The notes below the pieces were generated by a model, which saw only the letters and a program-made list of their open reading frames with translations, did no database searches and was not told where the DNA came from. From assembly GCA_963749035.1 (NCBI GenBank), contig CAVVKW010000002.1:682001-746000 (forward strand): 64,000 nucleotides of DNA, read 5' to 3'. Both the position numbers and the translations under genes were made by a program. This document shows positions 8,162 to 16,131 of the stretch, piece by piece. This DNA is from CAVVKW01 sp963749035 (GTDB taxonomy: Bacteria > Verrucomicrobiota > Verrucomicrobiia > Chthoniobacterales > JAATET01). Each line of letters starts with the position of its first letter. Position 1 is the stretch's first letter.

Positions 8162-10537
8162 TTAATCGCCCACGAGTTGCGAAAAATCCTCCGGTGCAAA
8201 TTTCTGGAGGACGTCGTCCGCATCCACCGTTCCTTCGAGGAGTTCGCGCTTCTTCCGCTGCATCGCCAGCACCCGCTCCTCGACCGTGTCGCGGGCGATC
8301 AGCTTGATCGAGGTCACCACCTTCTTCTGCCCGATGCGATGCGCCCGATCCGTCGCCTGCGCTTCGACCGCCGGATTCCACCAGGGATCGAAATGGATCA
8401 CGGTATCCGCCGCCGTCAGGTTCAGCCCGACCCCGCCGGCCTTCAGGCTGATCAAAAAGACCGGGATATCGTCGCTCTCCTGGAAGCGATCCACCACCGC
8501 TTCACGGTTTTTCGTCGAGCCATCGAGCCGACAAAACGCGATCCCCGCCTCGTTCAACGACTCCCCGATCCGGTCGAGCATCCCCGTGAATTGACTGAAG
8601 ACCAACGTCCGATGCCCCCCGTCGATCGACTCCTCCAGGAGTTCAACGAGCGCCACCAACTTCGCCGAAGCCACCTCGACCGGCAGCTCCCCGCCCAAGA
8701 GCCGCAGATCACAACACGCCTGCCGCAGCCGCAGCAGCGCCGTCAACGCCTTCATCCGCGCCGCACCACCCTGATCCTTCGCCATGGCGTCGATCTGCGA
8801 GCGCGCCGCCCGCTGGAGCTGCGTGTAAGCCGCTTTCTGCTTTTCAGTCAGCTCGATCTCGAGCACCTGCTCGATCTTGTCCGGCAGATCATCGAGGATC
8901 TCCGCCTTTCGCCGCCGCAGCAGATACGGCTGAATCCGCCGCAACAGCCGCGACCAGATTGCCCCGCGCTCGCCGTTGAGAAGCGGCGTTTCGTAGCGGT
9001 CCTGAAAATCCTTCCGGTCCCCGAGATACCCCGGCAGCAAAAATTCATACAGCGACCACAAATCGCGGACGCTGTTTTCGATTGGCGTCCCCGTGAGGAT
9101 GAATCGGCTCCTCGCCACGAGCGCACCGGCCGCCTTCGCATTCTGGCTGTCCGGATTCTTGATGTGTTGCGCCTCGTCCAGCACGACCGCCGTAAATTCG
9201 ATCCCGCGATACGCCTCCAGATCCCGACGCAAAAGCGCGTAACTCGTCACGACCAGCCGGTGCTTCTCGATTCCCTCGAACCGCGCCTTCCGATCCGGCC
9301 CGTCGAGCGTCAACACCGACAGATCGGGCAAAAACGTCTGCGCCTCCCGTTTCCAGTTCCACACCAGCGACGACGGACACACCACCAGCGTCGGCCCCTC
9401 CAGCCGCTCGATCATGGCCAGCGTCTGAACCGTTTTTCCCAACCCCATTTCGTCGGCCAGCAACCCACCCGACCCCGCCTCCGCCTGGCCAAGCAACCAA
9501 CGCGCACCGTCGACCTGATACGGCCGCAGCCGCGACTCCAACCCACCAAGCTCGACCTCCCCCGCCTTCGCCGCCGCCTCCCCTCCCGACCAATCAGCAA
9601 TCGACCGCTCGACGTAACCTCGGTGCACGGCGGGGATCCGGTAACTGCCCCGCTCCTGCTGCGGATCACAGTCCCGCAGCATCTCGTCGAGATCCGCCGC
9701 GATAGCGCCGTCGGCCACCGCGACCGATCCGTTCTTCAATTTGAGATGACCCCGCCCCGACTGCAGCAGCCGCGACAAATCCGCGTGCGACAGCACCGCC
9801 TCGCTCCCCGCCGAGTGGTGAACGTGCAGATCCAGAAACCCATCCCCAGCTTCCCGCAGCGCGAACCGAGGCTCGATCCGCACGAAGTCCTTCGTCACGT
9901 TCTGAAAACGCTCACCCTCCGTCACCAGCCACGCCTGCTTGAGCTTCGGGAGCTCAGCCGCAAAGAAACGAATCGTGTCCGCCTCACCCTTGATCACCGC
10001 CTTGCCCTTCTCTTCACGAAACCCACTTTCCACCAGCCGCGCCAGTGCCGCCCCCTCCGCCGCCGGGTTACTCGCCCCCGGCCTCTGGTAACGAAACGAT
10101 ATCTCCGCCTCCAAATGCCGCAACGAGCCCTCGATTTTCAGCTCCACCGTCGGTCGCTCCGTCGTGGTCGCGCTCGGCGCCCCTCCACCGGAGCTCACCC
10201 CCGACTTCGCCGCTGCGGATTTCTCCCGTGCCGCCCGCGGCTTGAGCACTTGCAGCCCGACCGCGATCGAGTGCGCGCAGATCAACGCCCGCACCCGCGA
10301 GTCCCGGCACGGACAAAGATTATCCACGTCGATCCGATTGTTAAACTTCAAGCCAGCCGAAAATTCCTTCCCGCCCTCCGTGATCCGGCCCTTCAGCAGT
10401 GGAGGATCGTAGGTCGCATCACTCACCCGACCGCTCTCGTGGATCGCCCGGGCCTGCTTCCAAATCTGCCAGCCGCCCATTCCCATGAGCGACTTCTCGG
10501 TCAGTTCGATCGTGGGGTCGGGCGACGAGGGCGGCAT
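8162..10537 (-). CDS. SWIM zinc-finger SNF2-family helicase
   Basis: 791 residues. An N-terminal SWIM finger (C75, C77, C87, H89 in LCPCRDSRVRALICAHS) is followed by a degenerate region to about residue 320. Then come a SNF2 ATPase with Walker A at about 360 (LLADEMGLGKTVQTLA), DEAQ box at about 454 (VVLDEAQHIKNPDS), motif III LTGTPIENSVRDLWSL, and a RecA-2 lobe with VFSQFTGMLDRI and the arginine-finger motif ATDRAHRIGQ. These bacterial Swi2/Snf2 proteins move on double-stranded DNA and probably displace RNA polymerase or other proteins; the exact role is unknown. ATG 10537 starts MPPSSPDP. No neighbour explains it. Confidence 0.93.
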   Translation of the reverse strand: MPPSSPDPTIELTEKSLMGMGGWQIWKQARAIHESGRVSDATYDPPLLKGRITEGGKEFSAGLKFNNRIDVDNLCPCRDSRVRALICAHSIAVGLQVLKPRAAREKSAAAKSGVSSGGGAPSATTTERPTVELKIEGSLRHLEAEISFRYQRPGASNPAAEGAALARLVESGFREEKGKAVIKGEADTIRFFAAELPKLKQAWLVTEGERFQNVTKDFVRIEPRFALREAGDGFLDLHVHHSAGSEAVLSHADLSRLLQSGRGHLKLKNGSVAVADGAIAADLDEMLRDCDPQQERGSYRIPAVHRGYVERSIADWSGGEAAAKAGEVELGGLESRLRPYQVDGARWLLGQAEAGSGGLLADEMGLGKTVQTLAMIERLEGPTLVVCPSSLVWNWKREAQTFLPDLSVLTLDGPDRKARFEGIEKHRLVVTSYALLRRDLEAYRGIEFTAVVLDEAQHIKNPDSQNAKAAGALVARSRFILTGTPIENSVRDLWSLYEFLLPGYLGDRKDFQDRYETPLLNGERGAIWSRLLRRIQPYLLRRRKAEILDDLPDKIEQVLEIELTEKQKAAYTQLQRAARSQIDAMAKDQGGAARMKALTALLRLRQACCDLRLLGGELPVEVASAKLVALVELLEESIDGGHRTLVFSQFTGMLDRIGESLNEAGIAFCRLDGSTKNREAVVDRFQESDDIPVFLISLKAGGVGLNLTAADTVIHFDPWWNPAVEAQATDRAHRIGQKKVVTSIKLIARDTVEERVLAMQRKKRELLEGTVDADDVLQKFAPEDFSQLVGD

Positions 10538-10571
10538 TGAGCTTAGACTAAATGAGGTTCCGTGATTTCGT

Positions 10572-11342
10572 TCAACTTTCCAACCAACTCAGCCGACCGG
10601 TCTCGGGCGAATCGCCGCCGACAGCACTGAGGAACCTATCCTCGAGCGTACCCTCTCGACCGATGCTCTCCATCGAATCTTCGTAAACGAGTTTTCCCTG
10701 CGCAATGATGCCCACCGTCGTGCAGAGCTTTTCCACGATCTCCAGCACGTGCGACGTCAGAAAGATCGTCGCTCCCCGCGCGCAGGCCCGGCGCAGCATG
10801 TCGCGCAGTATCCGAGCCGACACCGCGTCCACCCCCTCGAACGGCTCGTCCAGAAAAAGCAGATCCGGCCGCGCGATCAACGCCGCCGCCAGCGACAGCT
10901 TCTTCTTCATCCCGTGAGAATACTCAACGGTCAGTTTTCCCTTCTGATCGTGCAATTGCATGACCTCGAGCAATTCCTCCCGCCGCGAACGGATCGTTTC
11001 CATCTCCAACTTGTGCATCCGACCGACGAACGTCAGGTATTCCGCCCCGGTCAGGTTGTCGAACAACGCCAGGTTTTCGGGAACGACTCCGATCCGCGAT
11101 TTCACCGCCGTCGCCTCCGCCGGGTCTCCAACTGAATGGTCGAGCAGCCGAATCTCGCCCGCACTCGGAGCAAGCAGTCCCGTCAGCATTTTGATCGTCG
11201 TCGATTTGCCCGCCCCGTTGGGTCCAAGAAAGCCGTAGAAACTCCCCGGCGGAATCGAAAGATCCAGCTCATCGACCGCGCGCACGCCCTCGAAGATCCG
11301 GGTCAAGCCGGTCGCCGAGATCGCAGGGGTTGGTGACAACAT
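10572..11342 (-). CDS. ABC transporter ATP-binding protein
   Basis: 256 residues, a single nucleotide-binding domain. Walker A GPNGAGKST at 40-48, Q-loop region VVPENLALFDNLTGAEYL, signature YSHGMKKKLSLA, Walker B LLFLDEPFEGVDA, and H-loop LTSHVLEIV. The sequence resembles the EcsA/CcmA-like group that pairs with separate membrane proteins, but no permease gene is adjacent, so the partner must be encoded elsewhere. ATG 11342 (MLSPTPAIS) is used; an ATG-less extension to 11375 is less likely. Confidence 0.9.
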   Translation of the reverse strand: MLSPTPAISATGLTRIFEGVRAVDELDLSIPPGSFYGFLGPNGAGKSTTIKMLTGLLAPSAGEIRLLDHSVGDPAEATAVKSRIGVVPENLALFDNLTGAEYLTFVGRMHKLEMETIRSRREELLEVMQLHDQKGKLTVEYSHGMKKKLSLAAALIARPDLLFLDEPFEGVDAVSARILRDMLRRACARGATIFLTSHVLEIVEKLCTTVGIIAQGKLVYEDSMESIGREGTLEDRFLSAVGGDSPETGRLSWLES

Positions 11343-11468
11343 GGTCGCAAAAGATGCGCCAACCAGCGCGATCACCGCGAGCCGAATTCAAAAATACCTC
11401 CACGATCCGAACGTCGTCACTCCCCGCGAAGTCGCGATCCCGCAGCCCGTCCGGTCCAACATTCTCAT

Positions 11469-11497
11469 TTGACAAACCCTCTCACCTCGGCAATTCC
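11469..11497 (+). promoter_or_regulatory. Candidate promoter of tRNA-Val
   Basis: A perfect TTGACA at 11469-11474 is followed, after 17 bases, by the weak -10 AATTCC at 11492-11497. The predicted start would be about 15-20 bases upstream of the mature tRNA. The -35 is strong and the -10 poor, so this is tentative. Confidence 0.35.
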
Positions 11498-11520
11498 TTT
11501 CCTCCCCCTGGATCATGCCC

Positions 11521-11592
11521 GCGCACTTAGCTCAGCGGTAGAGCGCTTGCTTCACACGCAAGATGTCACAGGTTCGAACCCTGTAGTGCGCA
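11521..11592 (+). tRNA. tRNA-Val (anticodon CAC)
   Basis: The cloverleaf folds completely: acceptor stem GCGCACT/AGTGCGC, D arm GCTCAGCGGTAGAGC, anticodon stem CTTGC/GCAAG with loop TTCACAC giving anticodon CAC (reads GUG), T arm ACAGG-TTCGAAC-CCTGT, discriminator A at 11592. No CCA is encoded; the sequence continues TTCTTCG. Confidence 0.95.
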
Positions 11593-11678
11593 TTCTTCGC
11601 CCTCTCGGAATTCCAAAGTTCGCCCCGCGATTCGCGCCTGATACGTTACAATTCCGTAACAATTTTAACATTTCCACC

Positions 11679-12194
11679 ATGCCCATCGCCACGCCACCGC
11701 CCGCCCTCCACGTTTCTGAAGGCCTCGTCTCGACGCTGGCCCGACGCGTTCCGTCGTTCCGCATCGAGTTCGCCAATCGCTTCGCCCTTCGCGGTCTCAC
11801 CCCAAAGGGCGGTTACGAAATTCGCTTCAACGAGCAGCAGGGCGAAGTCCGCACCACGTTCCTGGCTCGCGGTGGCAATCCGCTCGAACACATCCAGCTG
11901 ATCTCGCGCACCCCTGCGGCGCAATACGACCCACCGCAGATCATCGACAGCATTGTTCGTAACGAGGAAGAACTTCCGTGGGTTCAGAAAAGCGTGGATG
12001 CCGAGACCGGCCGCCGCACCGTCACGGTCCTTCCGTTCGGCGACGCCCCCAACGCCCCCTCCGTGCTCGTCTCGACCAGCGCGAGCACTGGATTTGTTTC
12101 GATCAACGTCGAAGGCGCCAATGACCTCAGTCCCGCCGAAGCCTTGCTACTCGCCAAGGCACTTGCGAAAGCGGCCGACCTCGCGGCGAATTAA
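11679..12194 (+). CDS. Hypothetical protein, 171 aa
   Basis: Not recognised. The ATG at 11679 starts MPIATPPPALHVSEGLV; the frame is open further upstream but that part overlaps tRNA-Val. It is soluble, without signal peptide or membrane helix, of alternating charged beta-like segments (GYEIRFNEQQGEVRTTFLAR, RRTVTVLPFGDAPNAPSVLV) and an Ala/Leu-rich C-terminal helix (SPAEALLLAKALAKAADLAAN). Codon use matches its neighbours. The Mpv17-like gene follows on the same strand. Confidence 0.7.
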   Translation: MPIATPPPALHVSEGLVSTLARRVPSFRIEFANRFALRGLTPKGGYEIRFNEQQGEVRTTFLARGGNPLEHIQLISRTPAAQYDPPQIIDSIVRNEEELPWVQKSVDAETGRRTVTVLPFGDAPNAPSVLVSTSASTGFVSINVEGANDLSPAEALLLAKALAKAADLAAN

Positions 12195-12322
12195 ACGTCG
12201 GCCACGCCCCCTTCGTTCACCACGCGCACTCGGTCATCGCGAATCCTAAACCATCCATCATCCGAGCTGGGCTGGCGGCCGCTCGGGAAAATCTCGTCCC
12301 CGGACTCCTGCTTCAGGCCGCG

Positions 12323-12940
12323 ATGGTCACCATCCTCGTCGCCTACGCGACGCTTCCGCCCGCCCGCGCCTTCTTTGACGAAGTCGCCGCCTTCAAAGAA
12401 TCCAGCGGGATCGCGTTTCCCTTTCTAGCGGCCGGTCTTGCCGGCGGCATGCTTCCGGAATTTCTCCGCGTCACCCTCTTCCAGCGCGGCCGGTTGAATT
12501 CCGCCAATCTGAAGAGTGCCTTCTTCGGATTTTTCTTCTGGGGCGGAATGGGAGTCTTGGTCGATGTCTTTTATCAACTTCAAACCACTCTCTTCGGATC
12601 CGACCCGACTCTGTCGACGGTCGTCGCCAAGTTTCTGTTCGATATGCTGGCCTTCACCCCCTTGATCGGTGTCCCGCTAGCCACCACCGCGTATCTCTGG
12701 AAGTCCCACGGCTTCGATCGAGCCATTTTTGCTGACGTCCTGAATCTCCGGGGCTACCGCACGTTCATCGTGCCGGTCCTGATTCCAAACTGGGCCGTCT
12801 GGGGACCCGTCGTCTGCGTCGTTTACTCCCTTCCGACTGGGCTCCAGCTTCCCGTTTACATCCTCGCGCAGGCCTTCTGGACTCTCGTCCTCACCACCCT
12901 CACGACGTCGCGATCCCAAGAAACCTCCCACTCCCACTGA
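12323..12940 (+). CDS. Mpv17/PMP22-like integral membrane protein (start uncertain)
   Basis: At least 205 residues with about four membrane segments. The C-terminal half resembles the Mpv17/PMP22 family, best known from mitochondria and peroxisomes. KFLFDMLAFTPLIGVPL occupies the place of the family's K-x2-x-DQ-x2-F-x-P-x4-x-LP block, though Q is replaced by M. NWAVWGPVVCVVYSLPTGLQ followed by AQAFWTLVLT parallels the N-x-x-x-WP-x4-N-x5-P ... WN-x-x-LS ending. FFWGGMGVLVDVFYQL occupies the GP-x-x-H-x-WY position. The function of this family is unclear even in eukaryotes (membrane channel or metabolite balance). The ATG at 12323 falls inside what looks like the first hydrophobic helix. The frame is open and protein-like back to about 12242, but has no ATG, GTG or TTG there. 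Confidence 0.6.
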   Translation: MVTILVAYATLPPARAFFDEVAAFKESSGIAFPFLAAGLAGGMLPEFLRVTLFQRGRLNSANLKSAFFGFFFWGGMGVLVDVFYQLQTTLFGSDPTLSTVVAKFLFDMLAFTPLIGVPLATTAYLWKSHGFDRAIFADVLNLRGYRTFIVPVLIPNWAVWGPVVCVVYSLPTGLQLPVYILAQAFWTLVLTTLTTSRSQETSHSH

Positions 12941-12983
12941 TCCCCTTAACTCCCTTCGAATGTTCCGCTACACTCAGAAAGCT

Positions 12984-13511
12984 ATGAATCTCCGAATCGC
13001 CACCTCCGTCCTGATCCTTGCCGCCACTTTGACCTCCGCCAGCGCCGACGCCGTCGTCCGCGCCGCTCAAGCGCGATTGCAGGAGCTCGGATATTTCGAC
13101 TTCACCATCGACGGTGAATGGGGGCCTCGCACGTCGGCTTCCGTCGAACGATATCAAGCCGCCAAGGCGCTCGAGGTCACCGGGACCCTCACTCGTCAGA
13201 CGCTCAAGAATCTCGAGATTCGGGTTCAATCCAAACCGGCGGCCACCCCCGTTCCCCTCTACAAAGCCATCCCTGATCTGTTCGTCGGCGGACCGTTTCT
13301 CAGCTCGCCGACAGCGTTTCAGGTGCGCGTCATCGAGTCCGCCCAGGAAAACCTGCAAACTCTCGGCTTCTATTCAGGTCCCGTCGACGGCAATCCAAGC
13401 GGCTCATTACGCAACGCCATCAAAGAATACCAACGATCGAGTCGTTTCAAAGCCACGGGCCGTCTGGACAAAACAACTCTCCAAGGCCTCGGGCTCCTTT
13501 ATTTACGCTGA
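12984..13511 (+). CDS. Exported protein with two peptidoglycan-binding (PGBD1-like) domains
   Basis: About 175 residues from ATG 12984 (an ATG at 12960 is also in frame). A signal peptide (MNLRIATSVLILAATLTSASA) is followed by two copies of a PG_binding_1 domain. The first is AAQARLQELGYFDFTIDGEW followed by GPRTSASVERYQ, the second AQENLQTLGFYSGPVDGNP followed by SLRNAIKEYQRSS. Both end in TG-x-L-x-x-x-TL. The domain binds the peptide or glycan part of the cell wall, often as a targeting module. No enzymatic domain is attached, so it may be a wall-anchored structural or adaptor protein. Confidence 0.85.
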   Translation: MNLRIATSVLILAATLTSASADAVVRAAQARLQELGYFDFTIDGEWGPRTSASVERYQAAKALEVTGTLTRQTLKNLEIRVQSKPAATPVPLYKAIPDLFVGGPFLSSPTAFQVRVIESAQENLQTLGFYSGPVDGNPSGSLRNAIKEYQRSSRFKATGRLDKTTLQGLGLLYLR

Positions 13512-13565
13512 CTCCCCTCGACTGGCTCACCCGACCAGCACGGGATCGGCGCACGAATGGAGAGT

Positions 13566-14627
13566 ATGAAATCCCTCATCGCTCTCACCATTGTCGCGCT
13601 CCCATTCGCCGCGACCGCTCAGGTCTCGCCGGACACGGGCGTTTCGGCCACCGGTGTCGCCTCCGGCACCGTGCAAGGCTCAGCCTCACGCGTGTCGCCC
13701 GATAACCCAAACGGCTATTTCACCAAAGGCAACGCGACATACGTCATCAAAGATGGCCAAATCTACGAATTGACCGACACCATCACCCTTCAAATCCGTC
13801 CAGACGGGAAAATCATCGGCTTCGAGGGCGAGGAGATGTCGATCCCGGCCGGACTGATGCTCACGACCGACGGTCGGTTGGTCAATGCTCCCACCATCAG
13901 CGGGAATTTGAGCGGGGAGATGAGTAGCTCGGGCGAAATGAGCTCCACTTCGGCAACGACCAGCGCGGCAGCCAATAATCAAGCGGGCGCTGGCGCCTCA
14001 GATACCAACCAAGGTCAGACCAACCAACTCGACCAAGGCAATCAGCGTGGATCTGGCTTCGTCGGTGACGATGGCGTCGCGGGTGTTGATAACGCGACCA
14101 CCGGCAACGCGCTGGCGGCCGATGGTGCCGCGAACCAAGGACTTACCCGAAACGACGGCAACCTCAGCGGCAATCAAGCCGAACGTTCGCTCGATCAGAA
14201 CGGAGGTGACCAACGATTGAACACGAACGCCAGTGCGACCAACTCGAACTCCGATTCAATGAATCAGACCGCCGGATCAAATTCCACCGGGCGTTCGACC
14301 GGATCGCAGCCCGCCGGAAACACGACTCCGGGGACGACCAACGACGGCGCAATGGACGCCAACGGAAAATCCGTTAATAGCGGACCCTCGGGTCAATCCG
14401 TAGATTCCCGCCAAGCCGGAAACGAGACGCCAGGCCGGAACACGAACGCAAACAACCAGACATCGACGAGTAACAGCGGCAGCTCGACTGGCTCGACCTC
14501 TTCCTCCGGCAATGGAACGTCATCAGCCGGCGGCAGTAGTGGCGGCACGGGCAGCGGCGGCGGCGGTGCTAGCGGCGGCTCGGGTGCCTCAGGTGGCGGC
14601 AGTGGCGGCAGTGCCGGCGGTCGCTAA
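13566..14627 (+). CDS. Exported protein with DUF6799-like domain and long Asn/Ser/Gly-rich tail
   Basis: 353 residues from ATG 13566 (MKSLIALTIVALPFAATA signal peptide; ATG 13557 is the alternative). Residues about 50-110 (NATYVIKDGQIYELTDTITL ... IRPDGKIIGFEGEEMSIPAG ... LTTDGRLV) show the repeated K/P-DG pattern of DUF6799 domains. Everything after about residue 115 is low complexity: Asn/Gln/Ser/Thr-rich to about 315, then Gly/Ser-rich to the end (GGSSGGTGSGGGGASGG). Such tails are probably disordered and surface or matrix exposed. No anchor motif is visible. A GC-rich hairpin follows at 14664. Confidence 0.75.
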   Translation: MKSLIALTIVALPFAATAQVSPDTGVSATGVASGTVQGSASRVSPDNPNGYFTKGNATYVIKDGQIYELTDTITLQIRPDGKIIGFEGEEMSIPAGLMLTTDGRLVNAPTISGNLSGEMSSSGEMSSTSATTSAAANNQAGAGASDTNQGQTNQLDQGNQRGSGFVGDDGVAGVDNATTGNALAADGAANQGLTRNDGNLSGNQAERSLDQNGGDQRLNTNASATNSNSDSMNQTAGSNSTGRSTGSQPAGNTTPGTTNDGAMDANGKSVNSGPSGQSVDSRQAGNETPGRNTNANNQTSTSNSGSSTGSTSSSGNGTSSAGGSSGGTGSGGGGASGGSGASGGGSGGSAGGR

Positions 14628-14663
14628 GAAAGCGAAACGCTGCCCCATTTACTCCGATTTGGT

Positions 14664-14689
14664 AAGCGCGGCTCTTTCGGGCCGCGCTT
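14664..14689. terminator. GC-rich hairpin between convergent genes, possible terminator
   Basis: AAGCGCGGC at 14664-14672 pairs perfectly with GCCGCGCTT at 14681-14689 around an 8-base loop (TCTTTCGG). It sits between the convergent 13566-14627 gene and mpl. There is no T-run on either side, so it would be an atypical intrinsic terminator. Confidence 0.45.
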
Positions 14690-14734
14690 CACGTCGTTGA
14701 GGTCGCGGGCTACGCCTCAGCCTACGCCCGCCCG

Positions 14735-16111
14735 CTATGCCAAGGCACTCAGCAACCTCTCGTGAATTCCGTCGAAGCCGCCATTGCTGAAAACGACGAT
14801 CACGTCGCCGGGGCTGACCAACGGCACGATCCGGGCCACGATGTCGGCCACCGTCGGCTCGTAAAAGGCCGGGCGGCCCGACGCCGCAATGTCCGCAACG
14901 ACCTTTTCGGGATTCAACCGCTCACCTTCAGCGATCTGCTCCAAGCTGGCAATCTGCGCGATGAACACGCCGTCAGCATCCGCGAACGCCTCCGGTAGGC
15001 TATCTTGAAAAACAACGCGTCGAGTCGTGTTCGACCGCGGTTCGAAGATCGCCCAAAGTTTCCCGTCGTTCCCGCGTTTCTTCAGTCCCGACAGGGTGGA
15101 TCGAATCGCCGTCGGGTGATGCCCAAAGTCATCGACCACCTTCACGCCGCCCGCCTCACCCCGGACCTCCTGACGACGCTTGATCCCCCGGAAACCCGCC
15201 AGTGCCGTCCGGATTTCTTCGATCGAAATCCCGTAGAAATGCGCAGCCGAAGCCGCCATCGCCGCATTCCGAATGTTGAAATCTCCCAGCATCGGCAAGT
15301 CGAATCGCTCCCCGAACAGCTCGAACGAGACGCCGTCAGCGCCGTGCTCGACGTTACGAATCTGATTCGCAGCGTTTTCGGAAAACCCGACTTCCACGAT
15401 TGGAGCCGGACTCGTGCGCGCAACGTCCACGCAATTCGGATCATCCGCATTGAGCAGCACCATTCCCTCACTCGGGACCAGCCGAAGCAGATGGCTGAAG
15501 CTTGTCTTGATCGCGTCAAGATCCCGGAAAATGTCCGCGTGATCGAACTCGATGTTATTCAGGATCACCAGCTCAGGGAGGTAGTGAACAAATTTCGACC
15601 GCTTGTCGAAAAACGCGGTGTCGTATTCGTCACCCTCGATCACGAAATACGCTGAATCACGCAGACAAGCGCCCTGCTCGAGATTCGCCGGAATTCCCCC
15701 GATCAAGTACCCTGGCTCGCGCCCGGCACTTTCGAAGATCCAAGCCAACATCGACGTCGTCGTTGTCTTCCCGTGAGTCCCGGTCACCACGAGATTATGC
15801 CGACCACGAAGGAAAAATTGCTTCAACGCCTCCGGCATCGATAAGTAGAGGAGCTTGCGGTTCAGCACGGCCTCGACCGCGGGATTCCCACGGGAGATCG
15901 CATTTCCAACGACCACAATCTCCGCAGTTTCCGGAATTCCCGAGGGATCGTAACCTTCCGTGATCTCGACTCCCTTCTCCTCGAGATAAGTCGACATCGG
16001 TGGATACACCGAGTCGTCCTGCCCCGTGACGACGTATCCGGCATCGCGCATCGCTGCTGCGACGGACCCCATCGCCGTCCCACAAACCCCAAGAAAATGA
16101 ACGTGTTTCAC
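14735..16111 (-). CDS. mpl: UDP-N-acetylmuramate:L-alanyl-gamma-D-glutamyl-meso-diaminopimelate ligase
   Basis: 458 residues of the Mur ligase family. Mpl attaches recycled murein tripeptide to UDP-MurNAc, so it belongs to peptidoglycan recycling in the cytoplasm. The N-terminus KHVHFLGVCGTAMGSVAAAM is the Mpl/MurC nucleotide fold, ATP loop GTHGKTTTT is at 111-119, then IGGIPANLEQG, EGDEYDTAFFDKRSKF (Mpl-specific), NNIEFDHADIF and the C-terminal DDFGHHPTAIRSTL and FSNGGFDGIH. The length, and the EYDTAFFDK motif rather than the MurC equivalent, favour Mpl. GTG 16111 is preferred; TTG 16114 is adjacent. Confidence 0.93.
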   Translation of the reverse strand: MKHVHFLGVCGTAMGSVAAAMRDAGYVVTGQDDSVYPPMSTYLEEKGVEITEGYDPSGIPETAEIVVVGNAISRGNPAVEAVLNRKLLYLSMPEALKQFFLRGRHNLVVTGTHGKTTTTSMLAWIFESAGREPGYLIGGIPANLEQGACLRDSAYFVIEGDEYDTAFFDKRSKFVHYLPELVILNNIEFDHADIFRDLDAIKTSFSHLLRLVPSEGMVLLNADDPNCVDVARTSPAPIVEVGFSENAANQIRNVEHGADGVSFELFGERFDLPMLGDFNIRNAAMAASAAHFYGISIEEIRTALAGFRGIKRRQEVRGEAGGVKVVDDFGHHPTAIRSTLSGLKKRGNDGKLWAIFEPRSNTTRRVVFQDSLPEAFADADGVFIAQIASLEQIAEGERLNPEKVVADIAASGRPAFYEPTVADIVARIVPLVSPGDVIVVFSNGGFDGIHERLLSALA

Positions 16112-16131
16112 CAAGAAAAGAAAACTTTCAC

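Noticed and set aside
8012..10540. 842-codon plus-strand frame opposite the SNF2 gene
   Set aside because: Arg/Pro-rich translation typical of the antisense of a GC-rich gene; the minus strand carries all helicase motifs.
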